From assembly GCF_963259705.1 (NCBI RefSeq), contig NC_081846.1:54465205-54529204 (forward strand): a stretch of DNA of 64,000 bases, written 5' to 3'. The notes beneath the pieces are model-generated. The model did not search any database. It was not told the DNA's origin and worked only from the letters and a program-made list of their open reading frames with translations. This document shows positions 11,357-23,762 of this stretch, one piece after another. A program made the position numbers and the translations under genes. Position 1 is the stretch's first letter. Each line of letters begins with the position of its first letter. The stretch comes from Myotis daubentonii (Eukaryota > Chordata > Mammalia > Chiroptera > Vespertilionidae).

Positions 11357-11551
11357 CTAGAGGCCCAGTGCATGAATTTGTGCACGGGTGGGGTCCAGCC
11401 AGCCAGCCCTAATTGGAGCTGATCAGAGGTGGGACCAGCTGGGGGGAGGGGCCGAGGGTGGTTGGCTGGCCAGCCCCAAACCCTGGTCGAACTCCTGGTT
11501 GAACTCCTGGTCGAGGGGACAATTTGTATATAAGCCTTTTATTATATAGGA
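11357..11551 (-). mobile_element. Short Helitron (Helibat type), complete termini
   Basis: Minus strand: 5' TCCTATATAATAAAAGGC at 11551, 3' hairpin GTGCACAAATTCATGCAC and terminal CTAG at 11357. Flanks are A and T. It is 195 bp and includes three tandem GGTCGAACTCCT-like repeats near 11485-11515. Confidence 0.92.
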
Positions 11552-14280
11552 TAGTAATGTGTAATGCATATTGATTAACTGAACATGTTGTAATATAATA
11601 GACATCACCTGACCAATCATGTTAAACAAGTAAAGATAACTGAGCTCTTTTACAGTATCTTTAACACTAATCTTAAAGATTTCAACTAGAAATTTTGAAT
11701 AAACTGAGAGGTTATAAGAATCTTAATGTGGGATAAAAATATACAAACTGAATTCATAAAACTAGTTCTGACTGCAAATTTAGACAGGGTGCCAACATGG
11801 TGGAGAAGTCATCTGGAAGAGAGGCAGGACTGCAGCCTACAGCAGAACCCCAAAGTTGATCAGAGATGTTGGGAGAAAGGTGATGAAAGGGAGGTTATCT
11901 TGGCTCATTGACCTGTTGCTCCTCACTAATCAAAACTAAAGGATAAAACTCAGATTTAGATAAGCCCCTGTATTTCAACATTTTAAAATCACTTTTTTTT
12001 CTACATATACATGACTAAATTTATCCAGAATTGCTTGCAACATAACTTTATAATTGTATTTTTATGTATTTATTGTGTAATATATGTGTGACTCCACTCG
12101 ATTAATCTCCATAATGCTGGACCCATTACTATAAGGCAGGCACACCTTTTACCCCCTATACCAGCAAAGTGCTTGGTACACATCACAAATGAACATGTTT
12201 GTTCATATTTTTACATTTCAGAAATGCTTCTTACAATGCACATTTAATATAGAGTTTTTTTCTCTATTAAAAATCTGACATCTTAGAATCAAATAAATAT
12301 TACTAGGCACTCAAAAAATCATTATTCAATAAATTTCTGGAAACCCATCTTATTGTTGATTCTTAATCCAAACACTTGCTATCTTTGTTTTCCCTTTCTG
12401 CTTTTGAACTAAATTCTGCTTGTAATGATAGTCTTACCTCCAGTAGCCATAGTATCCAGTATAAGTTTATTATTTACCTATTTAATCCTCACTATTCCTA
12501 ATGAATTATGAGCCTTTGTGTAACAAGATTAATGTCTCTTCATCTTTCTGCCTCCACAAAGTCAGGGGGTTGGTAGATACCAGTAAGCTTTTGTTAAGTG
12601 TCTTTTAACAATGTTACTTTTCAGATCTACTCCATCTACTATTTTCTTTCTCTATAACTATAGATTTGCAAACCTGAAATAGATTTATCTTCCATGCTTT
12701 CTTATCAAGCAGCTATGAAAGGACAGAAATTTGCACAAACATCCATATTAGAGGGAGAGTACTAAGCAGGTATTGGTGATTTCTTCATTAAGATGCATTA
12801 AATGGTCACAGGTGTTGTGTTTTATATCAAATGCACAGTATTTTGATTTGTTGAGATGTGATGACCATTCTCAAAGATAATGATTCATAGAAGGTTAATT
12901 TTATTTCTTCCAAAAATATTATTTTATATCTAAAAGAATGAAGCACCGATGGTATAATTATTTTCAATTATAAAAGCAGGAAATGTTTTGCCCACATTTC
13001 CCAATAAATGTTTGTTTAATATATATGTCAGCCTGTGCAACTGAAAAAATGGTATTCCTCATTTTTGCCTTTCTGAGACCTATTGTCGTATAAATTTGCC
13101 TATAAATGGTGGGATCTTCCAGCTTAATAGTTCTTCCAACTGCTGAAATTTTAAAATGTATTTAAAGCACTGTTTCTCAACCACTGATACACATGCAATC
13201 AGGAAAAAAAGCAGACAAAATTTAAATAGGCAACTGAGTTGTTTTTTAAAATCAAATATTCATAATAAAATGTTCTTCCTAAAATTCCACTGGATTTTTA
13301 TATCCTTAAAACCCATGTAAATGAAAAAAAAATGAGTAATAATTACTACTTATAATATTGTATGTTAACTTATTTGAACACTATTTCTACTTGATATTTG
13401 TAGAACTAGCCAAGTTTAGCTAGCTTAGCATATTTTTCTGTTTAAAAATTTAGTTTGTGATAATGTAAGGTATTCATTTTATGTTCTTTACATTTATTAT
13501 TTAATAAACAGGGTTTTATAGAGGGCTACGGGCTGGAAAAAACAACAACAAAAAGATAGAAAAAAGATCAAAATCCAAAATAAAACCTTCCCATAACCTA
13601 GCAATGGGATCATACCTTCTAATAGCTCTGTAATTATTCAACTCCTATATGTTAATAAACTACAGTAATCGACCCTGCTCTTTGTTTTGATCCAACCAAC
13701 TAAAAAGAGTTAATACAACCCCAATCTTTCCTTAGCTAGCCATCTTTGAGAGCTTTAGATTATTACAATATATTTGAAGAAACATTTCATCTTTCATAAG
13801 CAGAGTGCTTTATTCTATTTTTGCATTTCTTAAAATCAAGGCAACCTAGAAAAACTTATTTCCACAAACTCATTACTTATTGCTAACTTGACAAATTCAG
13901 CTTGATCATCTGGTGTAATGTATATATTCTTGAAATTAAATTGATTAACTTGACACTTGCTCTTGGCACAATGAAAGGAAAGCTCATAGCTTTGAATAGA
14001 AGGTCTACATATTATTACCACATTATAAGATTAGGATGCCAGAGGTACTAGGAGAGTCTTAACAAAATCAATCACATTTTGTTATTTGGTTGGTAAAACT
14101 ATGACTTTAAGGAAATCTAAGTATAAGAAGCTCAAGTATAGAGAATATCTTTGAAAATTAAATGAGGCCCTTTTTTCCATATCTTATACCTAAGCAAAAT
14201 ATGTGAGCACATAGACATATTAACTTTGCAAAGACTGCAGCTCAGATGTACTGCATCCTAGCTTTGACATTTTCTAGGAA

Positions 14281-14741
14281 TCCTATATAACAAAAGCCTA
14301 ATATGCTAAGTGTCTGGTTGTCGGGTCGTCCATTCAACCAATCATATTATGCTAATGATATGCTAAGGCCACTCAACCGCTCACTATGACGTGCACTAAC
14401 CACCAAGGGGGCAGACAGTAGACCGGTCAACCAGTCGCTATGATGTGCACTGACCACCAGGGGGCAGATGCTCAAACCAGTAGGTTAACTTGCTGCTGGG
14501 GTCTGGCCAATTGAGACTGAGTGAGATGGACCGGACACGTCCTGGAACCCTCCCACTGTCCCTCTCCAGCTGGCCAACCTCTCCAGCCCCAATCGTGCAC
14601 CGGTGGGGTCCCTCAGCCTGGTCTGCACCCTTTCACAATCTGGGACCCCTTGGGGGATGTTGGAGAGCCAGTTTCCACCCGATCCTGCAGGCCAGACGGA
14701 GGGACCCCACTGGTGCACGAATTCATGCACTGGGCCTCTAG
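14281..14741 (+). mobile_element. Helitron (Helibat type), complete termini
   Basis: 5' TCCTATATAACAAAAGCC, 3' hairpin GTGCACGAATTCATGCAC and terminal CTAG, inserted between A (14280) and T (14742). It is 461 bp and non-autonomous. Confidence 0.94.
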
Positions 14742-15438
14742 TTTGTCTCATAAAAACTGTGCAAGCATGAGACCAGCAACATTAGTAGAAAACTTTAGGA
14801 GAGCATGAGCATAATGACACTTAAAACTGATTAGGTCACAGTGACAAGAACAAAAGACCACTAAAAGTGTCATGTGAACTGCATAAAACACAAAATGTTT
14901 TGTACAAAAGGTGAGATCATACAATACATTAAAGTAACCATTATTTTTATCAATAACTTTGATTTATTTTCTTTAATGCACATGACTAAAAGTATGTTAA
15001 TAAATATATGCATTGTATACATAGCAAAAAAAAAATTAGTTTTGCTTTTCCAAAGAGCAAGTAATGGCAATACTTTATCAGAGTCATGTACTCAAAGTGA
15101 GTAGTGCAGGAAACCATTGAATCATGGTGAGAAGCTAAATGGAAGACAAGTGCAATAGTCACATTTCCCAAGGAGATTGTTATTCTCTGTGTTTCTCTTA
15201 CACCCATTTCAGGTCTAGGAGACACTAAAACCTCATGACCCATCAGGATGGATCAATCTTTCCATACCTCCTAACCCCCTAATTTTGGTTGAGAAGGGCA
15301 TTTGGGCAATGGAACACAGTGATTAGCTCACATTTCTGCATCCTGGCAACTTTATAGTCTGTAGTTTCATTGGTATATCTACCATTTACATGCCCTTCTC
15401 ATCTTGTTTTCTGTACAAAAAATATATTTTCGTCTTCT

Positions 15439-15998
15439 TCATTCCTGATGAGATTTTTTCTGGGATCACTCTACATTCATACATTGCTAGTTGTGGACCA
15501 ATATTTCCCATTGTTATGCCTCCAGCAAAAAGTATATATGGTAACCAAGAGCGAACATAGAGAAAATCTGGAGAAGTATATTGATAAACACCATTACAAA
15601 CTAGCAGTTGAGTGACCAAGGTTCCCAAGAAAGCAATTCTTACTCCAAGGCCATAACCAGTTCAAGATCACATTACATTGGACCACTCTCTTTTAAATTT
15701 ATGTGGTTCTCTTAGATGCTTGTCTATGCAGGGAAATAATAACCCAATCACCACTGAAGCTGTGCCACAGCACGGTGGCACCCACCATGCTGAAGAAAAG
15801 AAGCTTGCAATCACATCAGGTAGAAAAAGCCATCATGTTTCTCTGAATCTGAAGTAAATTTAACACTAATGCCAAAAATACTGCAATAAAAAACAGCACT
15901 ACTCCTTGAATCATCAAATTTACACTCCAGCTAGTCACAGATGAGATAAAAGGACAACAGTATCTTTTCGAGCCCAGTATCTCTCCTTCTACTATGGT
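15439..15998 (-). pseudogene. INSIG2: INSIG2 processed pseudogene
   Basis: An intronless, decayed copy of the INSIG2 mRNA. The live gene encodes an ER membrane protein that retains SCAP and controls cholesterol synthesis. Recognisable peptides in order on the minus strand are [105 protein letters not shown] and [10 protein letters not shown]. Damage: the expected start ATG reads ATA at 15993-15995; a frameshift lies near 15815-15830; about 40 codons are missing near 15650-15660, removing middle helices; and one inserted A shifts the end so that the original TGA (15439-15441) is out of frame. Similar 3' UTR sequence may continue below 15439. The copy spans several exon junctions of the parent without introns, so it arose by retrotransposition. 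Confidence 0.93.
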
Positions 15999-16200
15999 TT
16001 CATAAGTTCAGTAAGCCAGCAGAATTTAAAAAAAAAAAAAAGGCGTCCCAGCTGAAAAGACTTGTCTGTGATTTAAACCGGATTGGCATTTCAAAAGAAC
16101 CGCATCTTGCCCTGAAATAGGACCTACCAGAAATCCCCTGCCTCTGCCAACTTCTGGGACATGTGTCCTCATTTTTAAACACATAGCTCTTTCCTTTTCT

Positions 16201-16418
16201 CTTTTTAAAAATATATATTTTTATTGATTTGAGATAGGAAGGGAGAGGGAGAGAGAGATAGAAACATCAATGATGAGGGAATCATTGATTGGCTGCCTCC
16301 TGCACACTCCCTACTGGGGATTGAGCCCACAACCCAGGCATGTGCACTGACCAGGAATCAAACCGTGACCTCCTGGTTCATAGATTGACACTCAACCACT
16401 GAGCCATGCAGGCTGGGC
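16201..16418 (-). mobile_element. Ves SINE
   Basis: Reverse-oriented tRNA-like head (GCCCAGCCTGCATGGCTCAG at 16418 on the minus strand), body and A/T-rich end. Flanking duplication ACATAGCTCTTT (left) and ACATAGTTCTTT (right). Confidence 0.92.
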
Positions 16419-17149
16419 ACATAGTTCTTTTCTATCACAAATTATCACTCATAATCTCATTGCTCTCTCCGGCAGGCACTGTCTTTCACTTTCTCTGACA
16501 TCATACTTAGGCATACTGTCTCCATTTCTTAACCGCCTATGCTCTTCTTAATTTTTTGCAAACTGGCTTCTAGTCATGCCTCTCTGCTCCACCCAATATT
16601 GTTTTTTAAAGTTAATATTGATCTTTTTATTAATTTCATACTGAATCTCTCTAAAGATTTCTTAAAACAATGTTTTCCCTTGACTTCTACAACCTGATAT
16701 TATTCATGTTTGGGGGGGGGGGTTGTGGGGGGTTTGCTGTTGTTGTTTTGTCCTTTTCTGATGCCTTTTTCTAATATTTTATCTATTGGTTACAAGTTTT
16801 TCATTCTTCTGGCTTCAAGCTGTGACCACTATCCAGGGCTCAGTCCTTGCGTCTCTGATCCTTTTCCTTTCTAGACTAGGGGATTTTAAACTGTGGTCCT
16901 CAGTCTGAAGCACCTTAAAAACTGCCACTAAGGGTACAGGAAACAGCTGGAAGGGTGGACAATTGCTGCCTCCACACAACTTCAAACAGAATTTCTCTGC
17001 TTTTACCTATTTTATTTGCTACATGTTGTTTCTTTGGAGAGCTTATTTTTATTCATCAGTATACTGAAAATTGTATCAGAGTCATAAAACTAAGTCTGAT
17101 TCCTTGTTTACCACTATCTATATGACTTTGGACAAATATTGCAAAGCAT

Positions 17150-17475
17150 TAATGAATTGCTTGTATCCAGGCCTGTGCCATTCCCTCCATCTGAACCACT
17201 CTGCTGTCCTATTCTTCAGCACCTTTCTAACTCCTACTGATTTTTTTATCTTCTATATCACTTCATCCAGGAAATCTCTGAACCCAAAATTTGATTTAGG
17301 TGCTCTTCTGATAAGGTCCCATGGCATCCTGTACCAATCCCTTAACACAACACTTATTTCGTTGTGATGTCTGTTTGTCTGCTTTCCCATATTAAACTGG
17401 AAGCTCATTGAGAACAGAATATTATTCATGATTTCCTTAGCACCTAGCATAGTATCTAGCAAGTGGTAGGTTTGA
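17150..17475 (+). repeat. L2 LINE 3'-end fragment
   Basis: The blocks CTGCTTTCCCATATTAAACT, GGAAGCTCATTGAGAACAG, TTAGCACCTAGCATAG and the preceding coding-like stretch are the familiar order at an L2 3' end. Confidence 0.6.
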
Positions 17476-17575
17476 AAATCCAAGAAGAGATGAGTATATA
17501 TCCTAGCAAAAAAATATCCCAATTAGGGGGCACTGCTCTTTTTGAAACTGAAGATAAATAAAAAGGCAAATATCT

Positions 17576-17775
17576 GCCCTAACCAGTTTGGCTCAGTGGA
17601 TAGAGGGTCGGCCTATGGACTGAAGGGTCCCAGGTTCAATTCCGGTCAAGGGCATGTACCTTGGTTGCGGGCACATTCCCAGTAGGGGGTGTGCAGGAGG
17701 CGGCTGATCAATGTTTCTAACTCTCTATCCCTCTCCCTTCTTCTCTGTAAAAAAATCAATAAAATATATATTTTT
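17576..17775 (+). mobile_element. Ves SINE
   Basis: GCCCTAACCAGTTTGGCTCA head with GGTTCAATTCCGG box B. Target duplication AAAAAGGCAA(A/G)TATC on both sides (about 17561-17575 and 17776-17790). Confidence 0.94.
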
Positions 17776-18029
17776 AAAAAGGCAAGTATCACTGTTATCA
17801 CTCACTCTAATCAAACTGCTCTTCCCATCTGCCTGCTTTCAGAGTGTCCCTGATACCCGCTTCATCCATTTCTGAAACCTAATCATAACACTCTCACTAT
17901 TTGCTTTTATTGGGAAAGCTATTTTGTTTCCACTCTGATTTTATTGTCCAAAAAACAGAAGTATACTGCTTAAAGCTATCTATGAAAAAGTAAAGTACTA
18001 AAAATCATGTTATTTTCCAAAAGGAAAGA

Positions 18030-19850
18030 TAAAAATCACATGACCTCACATGATCATATCAATAGATGCAGAAAAAAGCATTTGACAAAATCCAGCACCC
18101 ATTTATGATTAAAAAAAAATAAGCGAAGTGGAAAGAGAGGGAACATATTTCAACATAATAAAAGTCATATATATATGACAAACACACAGCTAACATCATA
18201 CTGAACAACAACAACAAAAAACCTACATGTATATGGAACCAAAAAAAGACCCCAAATAGCCACAGAAATCTTAAAAAAGAACAAAGTTGGAGGTGCCACA
18301 CACTACCAAATATCAAACTATACTACAAGGCTAAAAATCAAAACAGCCTAGTACTGGCATAAAAGTAGATAAATAGATCAAAGGAACAGAATAAATAACC
18401 CAGAAATAAACCCACATATACATGGTCAATTAATATATAACAAAGAAGGCAAGAACATACAATGGGGTAAAAACAGTTTGTTCAATAAATAGTGTTGGGA
18501 AATTGGACAGGTATGTGCAAAAAAATGAAAGTAGACCACATTGTACATGATACAGAAGAATTAACTCAAAATTAAAGTTAAAGACTTAAACGTTAGGCTC
18601 AAAACCATTAAAAATCCTAGAAGAAAACATAGACAGTATAATGTCAGACATTTCTCTAGCAATATTTTTTCTGATATATCTCCTCAGGCAAGGAAAACAC
18701 AAGAAAAAATAAACAAATAGGGGTACATCAAACTAAAGAGGTTTTGCACAGCAAAGAAAGCCATAAAAAAAGACAACCTGTTGAACAAGGGAACATATTC
18801 ACCAATGACATATCCAATAAGGGTTAATATCCAAAATTTATAAAGAACACATACAACTCAACAACAAAAAAAAACCCAAACACTGCAATTAAAAAATGGG
18901 CAGCAGATCTGAATAGACACTTCTCCAAAGTGTCTATACAAATGGCCAATAGACATATGAAAAGATGCTCAATGTCACTAATCATCAAAGAAATGCAAAT
19001 TAAAAACATGATGAGATATCACCTCACACTTCTCAGAATGGTTATCATCAATAAATCAACAAACAAGTGTTGGTGAGAATGTAGAGGAAAGGGAACCCTT
19101 GTGCACTGTCAGTGGGAATGCAGATTGGTGCAGCCACTGTGGAAAAAGTATGGAGGTTCCTCAAAAACTTAGAAATTGCACTGCCTTATGACCCAGCAAT
19201 TCCACTTCTGGGAATTTATCCGGAGCAACCCCAAACACGAATTCAAAAGCATATATGCACCCATATGTTCATTGCAGCATTATTTTCAATAGCCAAAATA
19301 TGAAAACTACACAAGTGCCCATCAATAAATACATGGATAAAAAAAGTGGTGGTACATATATACAATGGAATATCACTTGGACATAAAGAATAATGAAGTC
19401 TTACCTTTTGCAACAGCATGGATGGACTAGAGGTTATTATGCTAAGTAAAGTAAGTCAGACAGAGAAAGACAAATACCATATAATTTCACTTATATGTGA
19501 AATCTAAAGGACAAAATAAATGAAAAAACAAAATATAAACACACTCATAGATACGGGAAACAGACTGATAGTGCCAGAGACAATGAGGGTTGGGGTCTGG
19601 GTGAAAAGGTAAAGGGATTAAGAAGTAAAAATTAATAATTACAAAAACGTCACGGGATGTCAAGTACAGCATCAGGAATATAGTCAATAATATTATAACA
19701 ACTACATATGGTGCCAGTTAGGTACTTGAAACATTGAGGGAATTACTTTGTAAAGTATATGATTGTCTAACCACTATGCTGTAAAACTGAAACTAATATA
19801 AAATATTGAATATAAATTCTAATTAAAAATAAATAAATTAAAAACCATGT
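18030..19850 (+). mobile_element. L1 retrotransposon, 5'-truncated (ORF2 3' part plus 3' UTR)
   Basis: About 1.8 kb. The left end has the ORF2 motif DAEKAFDKIQHPFM in broken frame. Near 19112-19303 an open stretch reads VEKVWRFLKNLEIALPYDPA then IPLLGIYPEQPQTRIQKHIC, the conserved ORF2 C-terminal region. The L1 3' UTR follows, ending near TAAAACTGAAACTAATATAA and an A-rich tail. The many stops show that it is dead. It is antisense to SLC4A10. Confidence 0.9.
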
Positions 19851-20141
19851 TATTTTTAGCCCTATCACTACATCTTTCTTTACAAAATTATACATTGCAC
19901 TATTTTGGTCTAATTTCAACAATTTAAAATTATTCTAATAACAAAAAAGGTAATAAATCTTCAAAACATTTGAGGCCATATCTAGGCAGATAGTAAGAGC
20001 ACTGGTGGTTGATGCAGAGGCTATAACTGTCCCATAAAAACATATTGCTTCAAATGCTTGCTATATAAAAATATACACACAAATACAACAAAAAAATTCA
20101 AATTAAATACAAGAAAGGGCAAATATAATGTCCATATACAG

Positions 20142-20360
20142 CAGCGGTTCTCAACCTGTGGGTCGCGACCCCTTTGGAGGTTGAACGACTCTTTCACAGG
20201 GGTCGGTCTCATTGGAAAACACATACATAATTACACATTGTTTTTGTGATTAATCACTATGCTTTAATTATATTCAATTTGTAACAATGAAATTGGGGGT
20301 CACCACAACATGAGGAAATGTATTAAAGGGTCGCGGCATTAGTAAGGTTGAGAACCACTG
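20142..20360 (+). mobile_element. SPIN-type hAT element
   Basis: Termini CAGCGGTTCTCAACCT and GGTTGAGAACCACTG; flanking 8-bp ATATACAG and ATATATAG (one mismatch). The internal TCGCGACCCCTTTGG block and the rest of the SPIN signature are intact, with a central deletion. 219 bp. Confidence 0.93.
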
Positions 20361-20996
20361 ATATATAGTATATAAACACAGCCTTAGAGAAATTCTAAAC
20401 TACTGGCCTACTAAAACTAGAAAGATCAATAGGTCCAATACCATTTTTAACCCTAACTTGTATATTAACTTCAAAAGGCAATACCTGAGCACTTCTATCA
20501 TAAATGTCATAAGTTGAAAAAGCAATATTATATATCAATTCAGTGATTTTTGTTTATCTTTTTATTGACCCAATAGAATCTCTTTCACCGTATTGCTCTA
20601 AATCTGAAATCTTATATTTTCCGTTTCCTTTGAATTAAAGTAAATTGAAAAGGCTCTAAAGAAAAACAAAAATCATATATATTTTGTAAAAACAAAATCC
20701 CTATATAGCAAAATTGGCCTTGGTTCACTATCTACTTAATAGGGAACTCCTGACAAATAAAACTCCAAAAAAGATATTCTAGGCAGAGTTGTTATATTGT
20801 GAACATAAGTATCTGATGAGTGGAGTGGCTCATTAGATGACTTTTAAAATCCAGTTCCACTTTGAGAGTGCAGGATTTAAGTCATGAATCAATTTAAGGC
20901 ACTCTATCTGCTGAGTAAGTTCCTCATATTTCTTATAACAATAGCAATATTTGTTAAGAGGCAAGTCTCACAGCCAACAGGGGAAATAGTACTTAC

Positions 20997-21242
20997 GAGT
21001 ATTGTGTTAGCAGTTCCAAATCATTATGCATGTTGATTGGATATGCTTCACTGAGTTCAAACAACTTCTCTAGGGCTTCATAAATGAAAATGATGCAAAT
21101 AAGAGAAGCAAAAGCTTCTTCAGTAAACCGGGTGATATAGCAAACAAGGGAGCTTGCATCAGTGGCCACAAGTATGATGCATAGTGTTGCAGTCCAAAGT
21201 CCAATACTGGCTCTGAGAGAGAGGTATGACAGCTCATATTCT
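20997..21242 (-). CDS. SLC4A10: SLC4A10 exon, membrane domain TM4-TM5
   Basis: Exon of 246 bases with acceptor CTCCTCCTAG/AGAATA and donor ATACTC/GTAAGT. The first A completes Lys and the exon ends two bases into Ser. It encodes EYELSYLSLRASIGLWTATL, CIILVATDASSLVCYITRFT, EEAFASLICIIFIYEALEKL, FELSEAYPINMHNDLELLTQ, Y. The two hydrophobic runs match TM4 and TM5. SEAYPINMHNDLELLTQYS is the stretch that best distinguishes SLC4A10 from SLC4A7 and SLC4A8. KEYEL is seen where I recall KEYGL in human, a possible Gly-to-Glu change in the extracellular TM3-TM4 loop. Confidence 0.98.
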
Positions 21243-21636
21243 CTAGGAGGAGACAAGGAATAGCAGAAAGGTCACTTTACAGCCTGCCACCATTTTAAAC
21301 AGATGGAAATAAGGCCAACTCATGAAGTGGAAGTAAATAACTTCACATCCCATGAGTATTCAAACTCATGACTGTCTAAAGGGAACACTAAGAGGATAAA
21401 ACTAATAGGGGCTCTCAGGGTTGAAAACTAAATATAATTTTTTACAAACATCACAAAACATTATACACCGTTCTTTTTGTTTTCCTTTATTTTCATGGAG
21501 AGGCAAAAATGGCACACTGAATCAAATCAGCCACTTCCACCTCTCCCAGCAGACCTCAAATGTGATGTTGGGAGAAGAATACATACAGTAGAGAAATAGA
21601 AAGGGGCTAAGAGCCAAACATATATATAACACTTAC

Positions 21637-21770
21637 TTGCAAAATTTAAATAAAATCTTTTCAAACACCAACACTGGTCCTGTACTGCCTAATATGGTAA
21701 GAGGCTGTCCACCGAAGAGAGAGTAGGCTATCCCAGTCATAGATGCCCCAAAGAGAGATTCAATTGCACT
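21637..21770 (-). CDS. SLC4A10: SLC4A10 exon, membrane domain TM2-TM3
   Basis: Exon of 134 bases with acceptor CTACACAG/AGTGCA and donor TGCAA/GTAAGT. It encodes SAIESLFGASMTGIAYSLFG, then GQPLTILGSTGPVLVFEKIL, then FKFC plus two bases of Lys. GGQPLTILGSTGPVLVFE is the conserved TM2-TM3 region; in SLC4 structures the broken TM3 contributes to the central ion-binding site. The introns on either side are only 582 and 394 bases. Confidence 0.98.
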
Positions 21771-22352
21771 CTGTGTAGAGATATAAATTATTTCATTAAC
21801 TAAGCTATACAGGTACCCACTATAACTGTGGAGAAATGTTTAAAATACAAGGGCATAGTATTTTTCCTTTTCAATGAAATCTTAGCAACCTGGGGCAAGA
21901 AGTGGATAGGAGAATAAAAAACGATGCAGGCAGTCGGCCAAAAATAAATGGTAGTGAATAGGGATGTGTCTTCTCCACCTTCCTTACCTTGCTTTTCTTT
22001 TGCTCACTAAAAGTTTACATACTTTGTGATATGTGAATGGACAGAAGCATGGCTTATATACATGGTAATGGATCTCTTGTGAGGGAAGAATCACAGCCTA
22101 AAACTAGCCTAGGATGGAGGCCAGAGATGAGATCAGAAGCTTGTGTAAGACTCAGAAGTAACTGTTTTGAGATCTTCCCACTCCCAGATTACCAGTTCCA
22201 CCACCATCCAGGAAATTCATATGAAGTTATCTGCCAGACCAAACATCATATATCTCCTCAAAAAACGAATCCAAAATTAAACGCTCACTTATCTAACTGG
22301 GAAGCTTAAAAATGGATTAATTTGAAAGTTCAGAGAAAAGCATAATACGTAC

Positions 22353-22527
22353 TATACGACCTTCAGTGGCTTCTCCCAGCAGCCCTCCAAATGTGATGAC
22401 AGGAGACATACACGCGCAGTAGAGAAACAGAAAAGATGCTAAGCACTGCAGGCTGAAAGCATCTCTGAAGTCACTCCAGAAGTATGGAGCTTTTCTTTTG
22501 ATATCTAAAATAAGGCCCCCAAAAATC
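22353..22527 (-). CDS. SLC4A10: SLC4A10 exon, membrane domain TM1
   Basis: Exon of 175 bases with acceptor CTGTCTTAG/GATTTT and donor CGTATA/GTACGT. The first base completes Arg. It encodes 58 residues: [40 protein letters not shown], then [18 protein letters not shown]. The amphipathic [10 protein letters not shown] entry segment and the DAF...[12 protein letters not shown] helix correspond to the start of the SLC4 membrane domain and TM1 by analogy with AE1. TM1 lines the substrate path in SLC4 structures. It is the first of three closely spaced membrane exons. Confidence 0.98.
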
Positions 22528-22684
22528 CTAAGACAGGGGGGGAGACACAACAGTGAAATCCAAATATAAAAGACATACAAAGCAAAATGCCATTAGCTTT
22601 GCTGCCAGGTCCCAGTATAGGTTTTCCATCAGCTGAGATGAGACCCAACATGAACCTGCTACATTGCATTATCATGATCTACAG

Positions 22685-22995
22685 CAGTGGTTCTCAACCT
22701 TCCTAATGCCACGACCCTTTAATAGAGTTCCTCATGTTGTGGTGACCCCCAACCATAACATTATTTTCGTTGCTACTTCATAGCTGTAATTTTTCTACTG
22801 TTATGAATCGTAATGTAAATATCTGATATGCAGGATGTATTTTCATGGTTACAAATTGAACATAATTAAAGCAGAGTGATTAATCACAAAAACGATATGT
22901 AATTATATATGTGTTTTCTGATGGTCTTAGGCGACCCCTGTGAAAGGGTCGTTCGACCCCCAAAGGGGTCGCGACCCACAGGTTGAGAACCGCTG
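22685..22995 (-). mobile_element. SPIN-type non-autonomous hAT element, full-length
   Basis: 311 bp bounded by CAGTGGTTCTCAACCT and GGTTGAGAACCGCTG, with a perfect 8-bp duplication ATCTACAG on both sides (22677-22684 and 22996-23003). It holds the complete internal order of SPIN blocks, including GTGATTAATCACAAAAAC and the inverted GGGTCGCGACCC terminal region. No transposase is encoded. Confidence 0.96.
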
Positions 22996-23762
22996 ATCTA
23001 CAGGGATGGCTTTGCACCACTGTTTCCCCAATGCCTAGCCAATATTATATCAGCAGTCAATAAATAAACAAAAAGAAACAGGTTCTCTCAAACAAGGTCA
23101 GAGTTGCTCATCAGTTCAATTTCAAATAATGAGATTTAGAATTACTCCAAAATTTCTGTGCCAGTTCTACATAAACCTACTCTTATCTCAGGGCTGCTAC
23201 TTGCAATTGTTGGCAGTATTTTTTGATTGTTTTCATTTTGTTTAGCTAGCAGAAAATGCCAGAGGGAGGGTAAACTAGTTAGCTACTCTCTCTGCCAAAC
23301 ACACATAACACCTTCCCCAGATGTTGTTCCAGGCAGGCATCTAAATGGCCTTTGAATAAGACAGATAGCTTCCACAGTCGTTTTCAATGTTAGGCAAAGG
23401 CAACTAGGAGGAGGACCTTATAACCATAAAGTTGAACCCATTATTGCCTAAATATATTCCAATTTCTATCACTCACAAGACAATAATAACCTTACTTGGT
23501 ATAAATTCATTTTTTAAATATATTCAAAGCCAAACTGAACACTTGAAAGAGCCTTGGAGGGTGAGGGGAAACAGTATTAAATTGTGATATGCTGCCTAAA
23601 ATTTGAAGACTAAATGTTTTTGATCTATTAGGAATTAGAATACTATGAGCAGATAGTCTCATTTTTTGAACATTTAGTAATCACATGTAGACTTAACACT
23701 TGACTACTGAAATTTCTTTGTGCTCCATGGAATAAAGATACCATATTAAAATTAATAAGACT

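Larger units (their letters stand above)
1683..20996 (-). other. SLC4A10: SLC4A10 intron (19.3 kb)
   Basis: The largest intron seen. It holds a Tc/mariner-type MITE, four Helitrons, MaLR LTR pieces, MIR and L2-like fragments, two SPIN elements, three Ves SINEs, the INSIG2 pseudogene and an L1. Stretches in which I recognise no element include about 5400-5840, 6200-7590, 7920-8980, 9450-10200 and 11560-14280. These are AT-rich single-copy-looking sequence. Confidence 0.85.
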
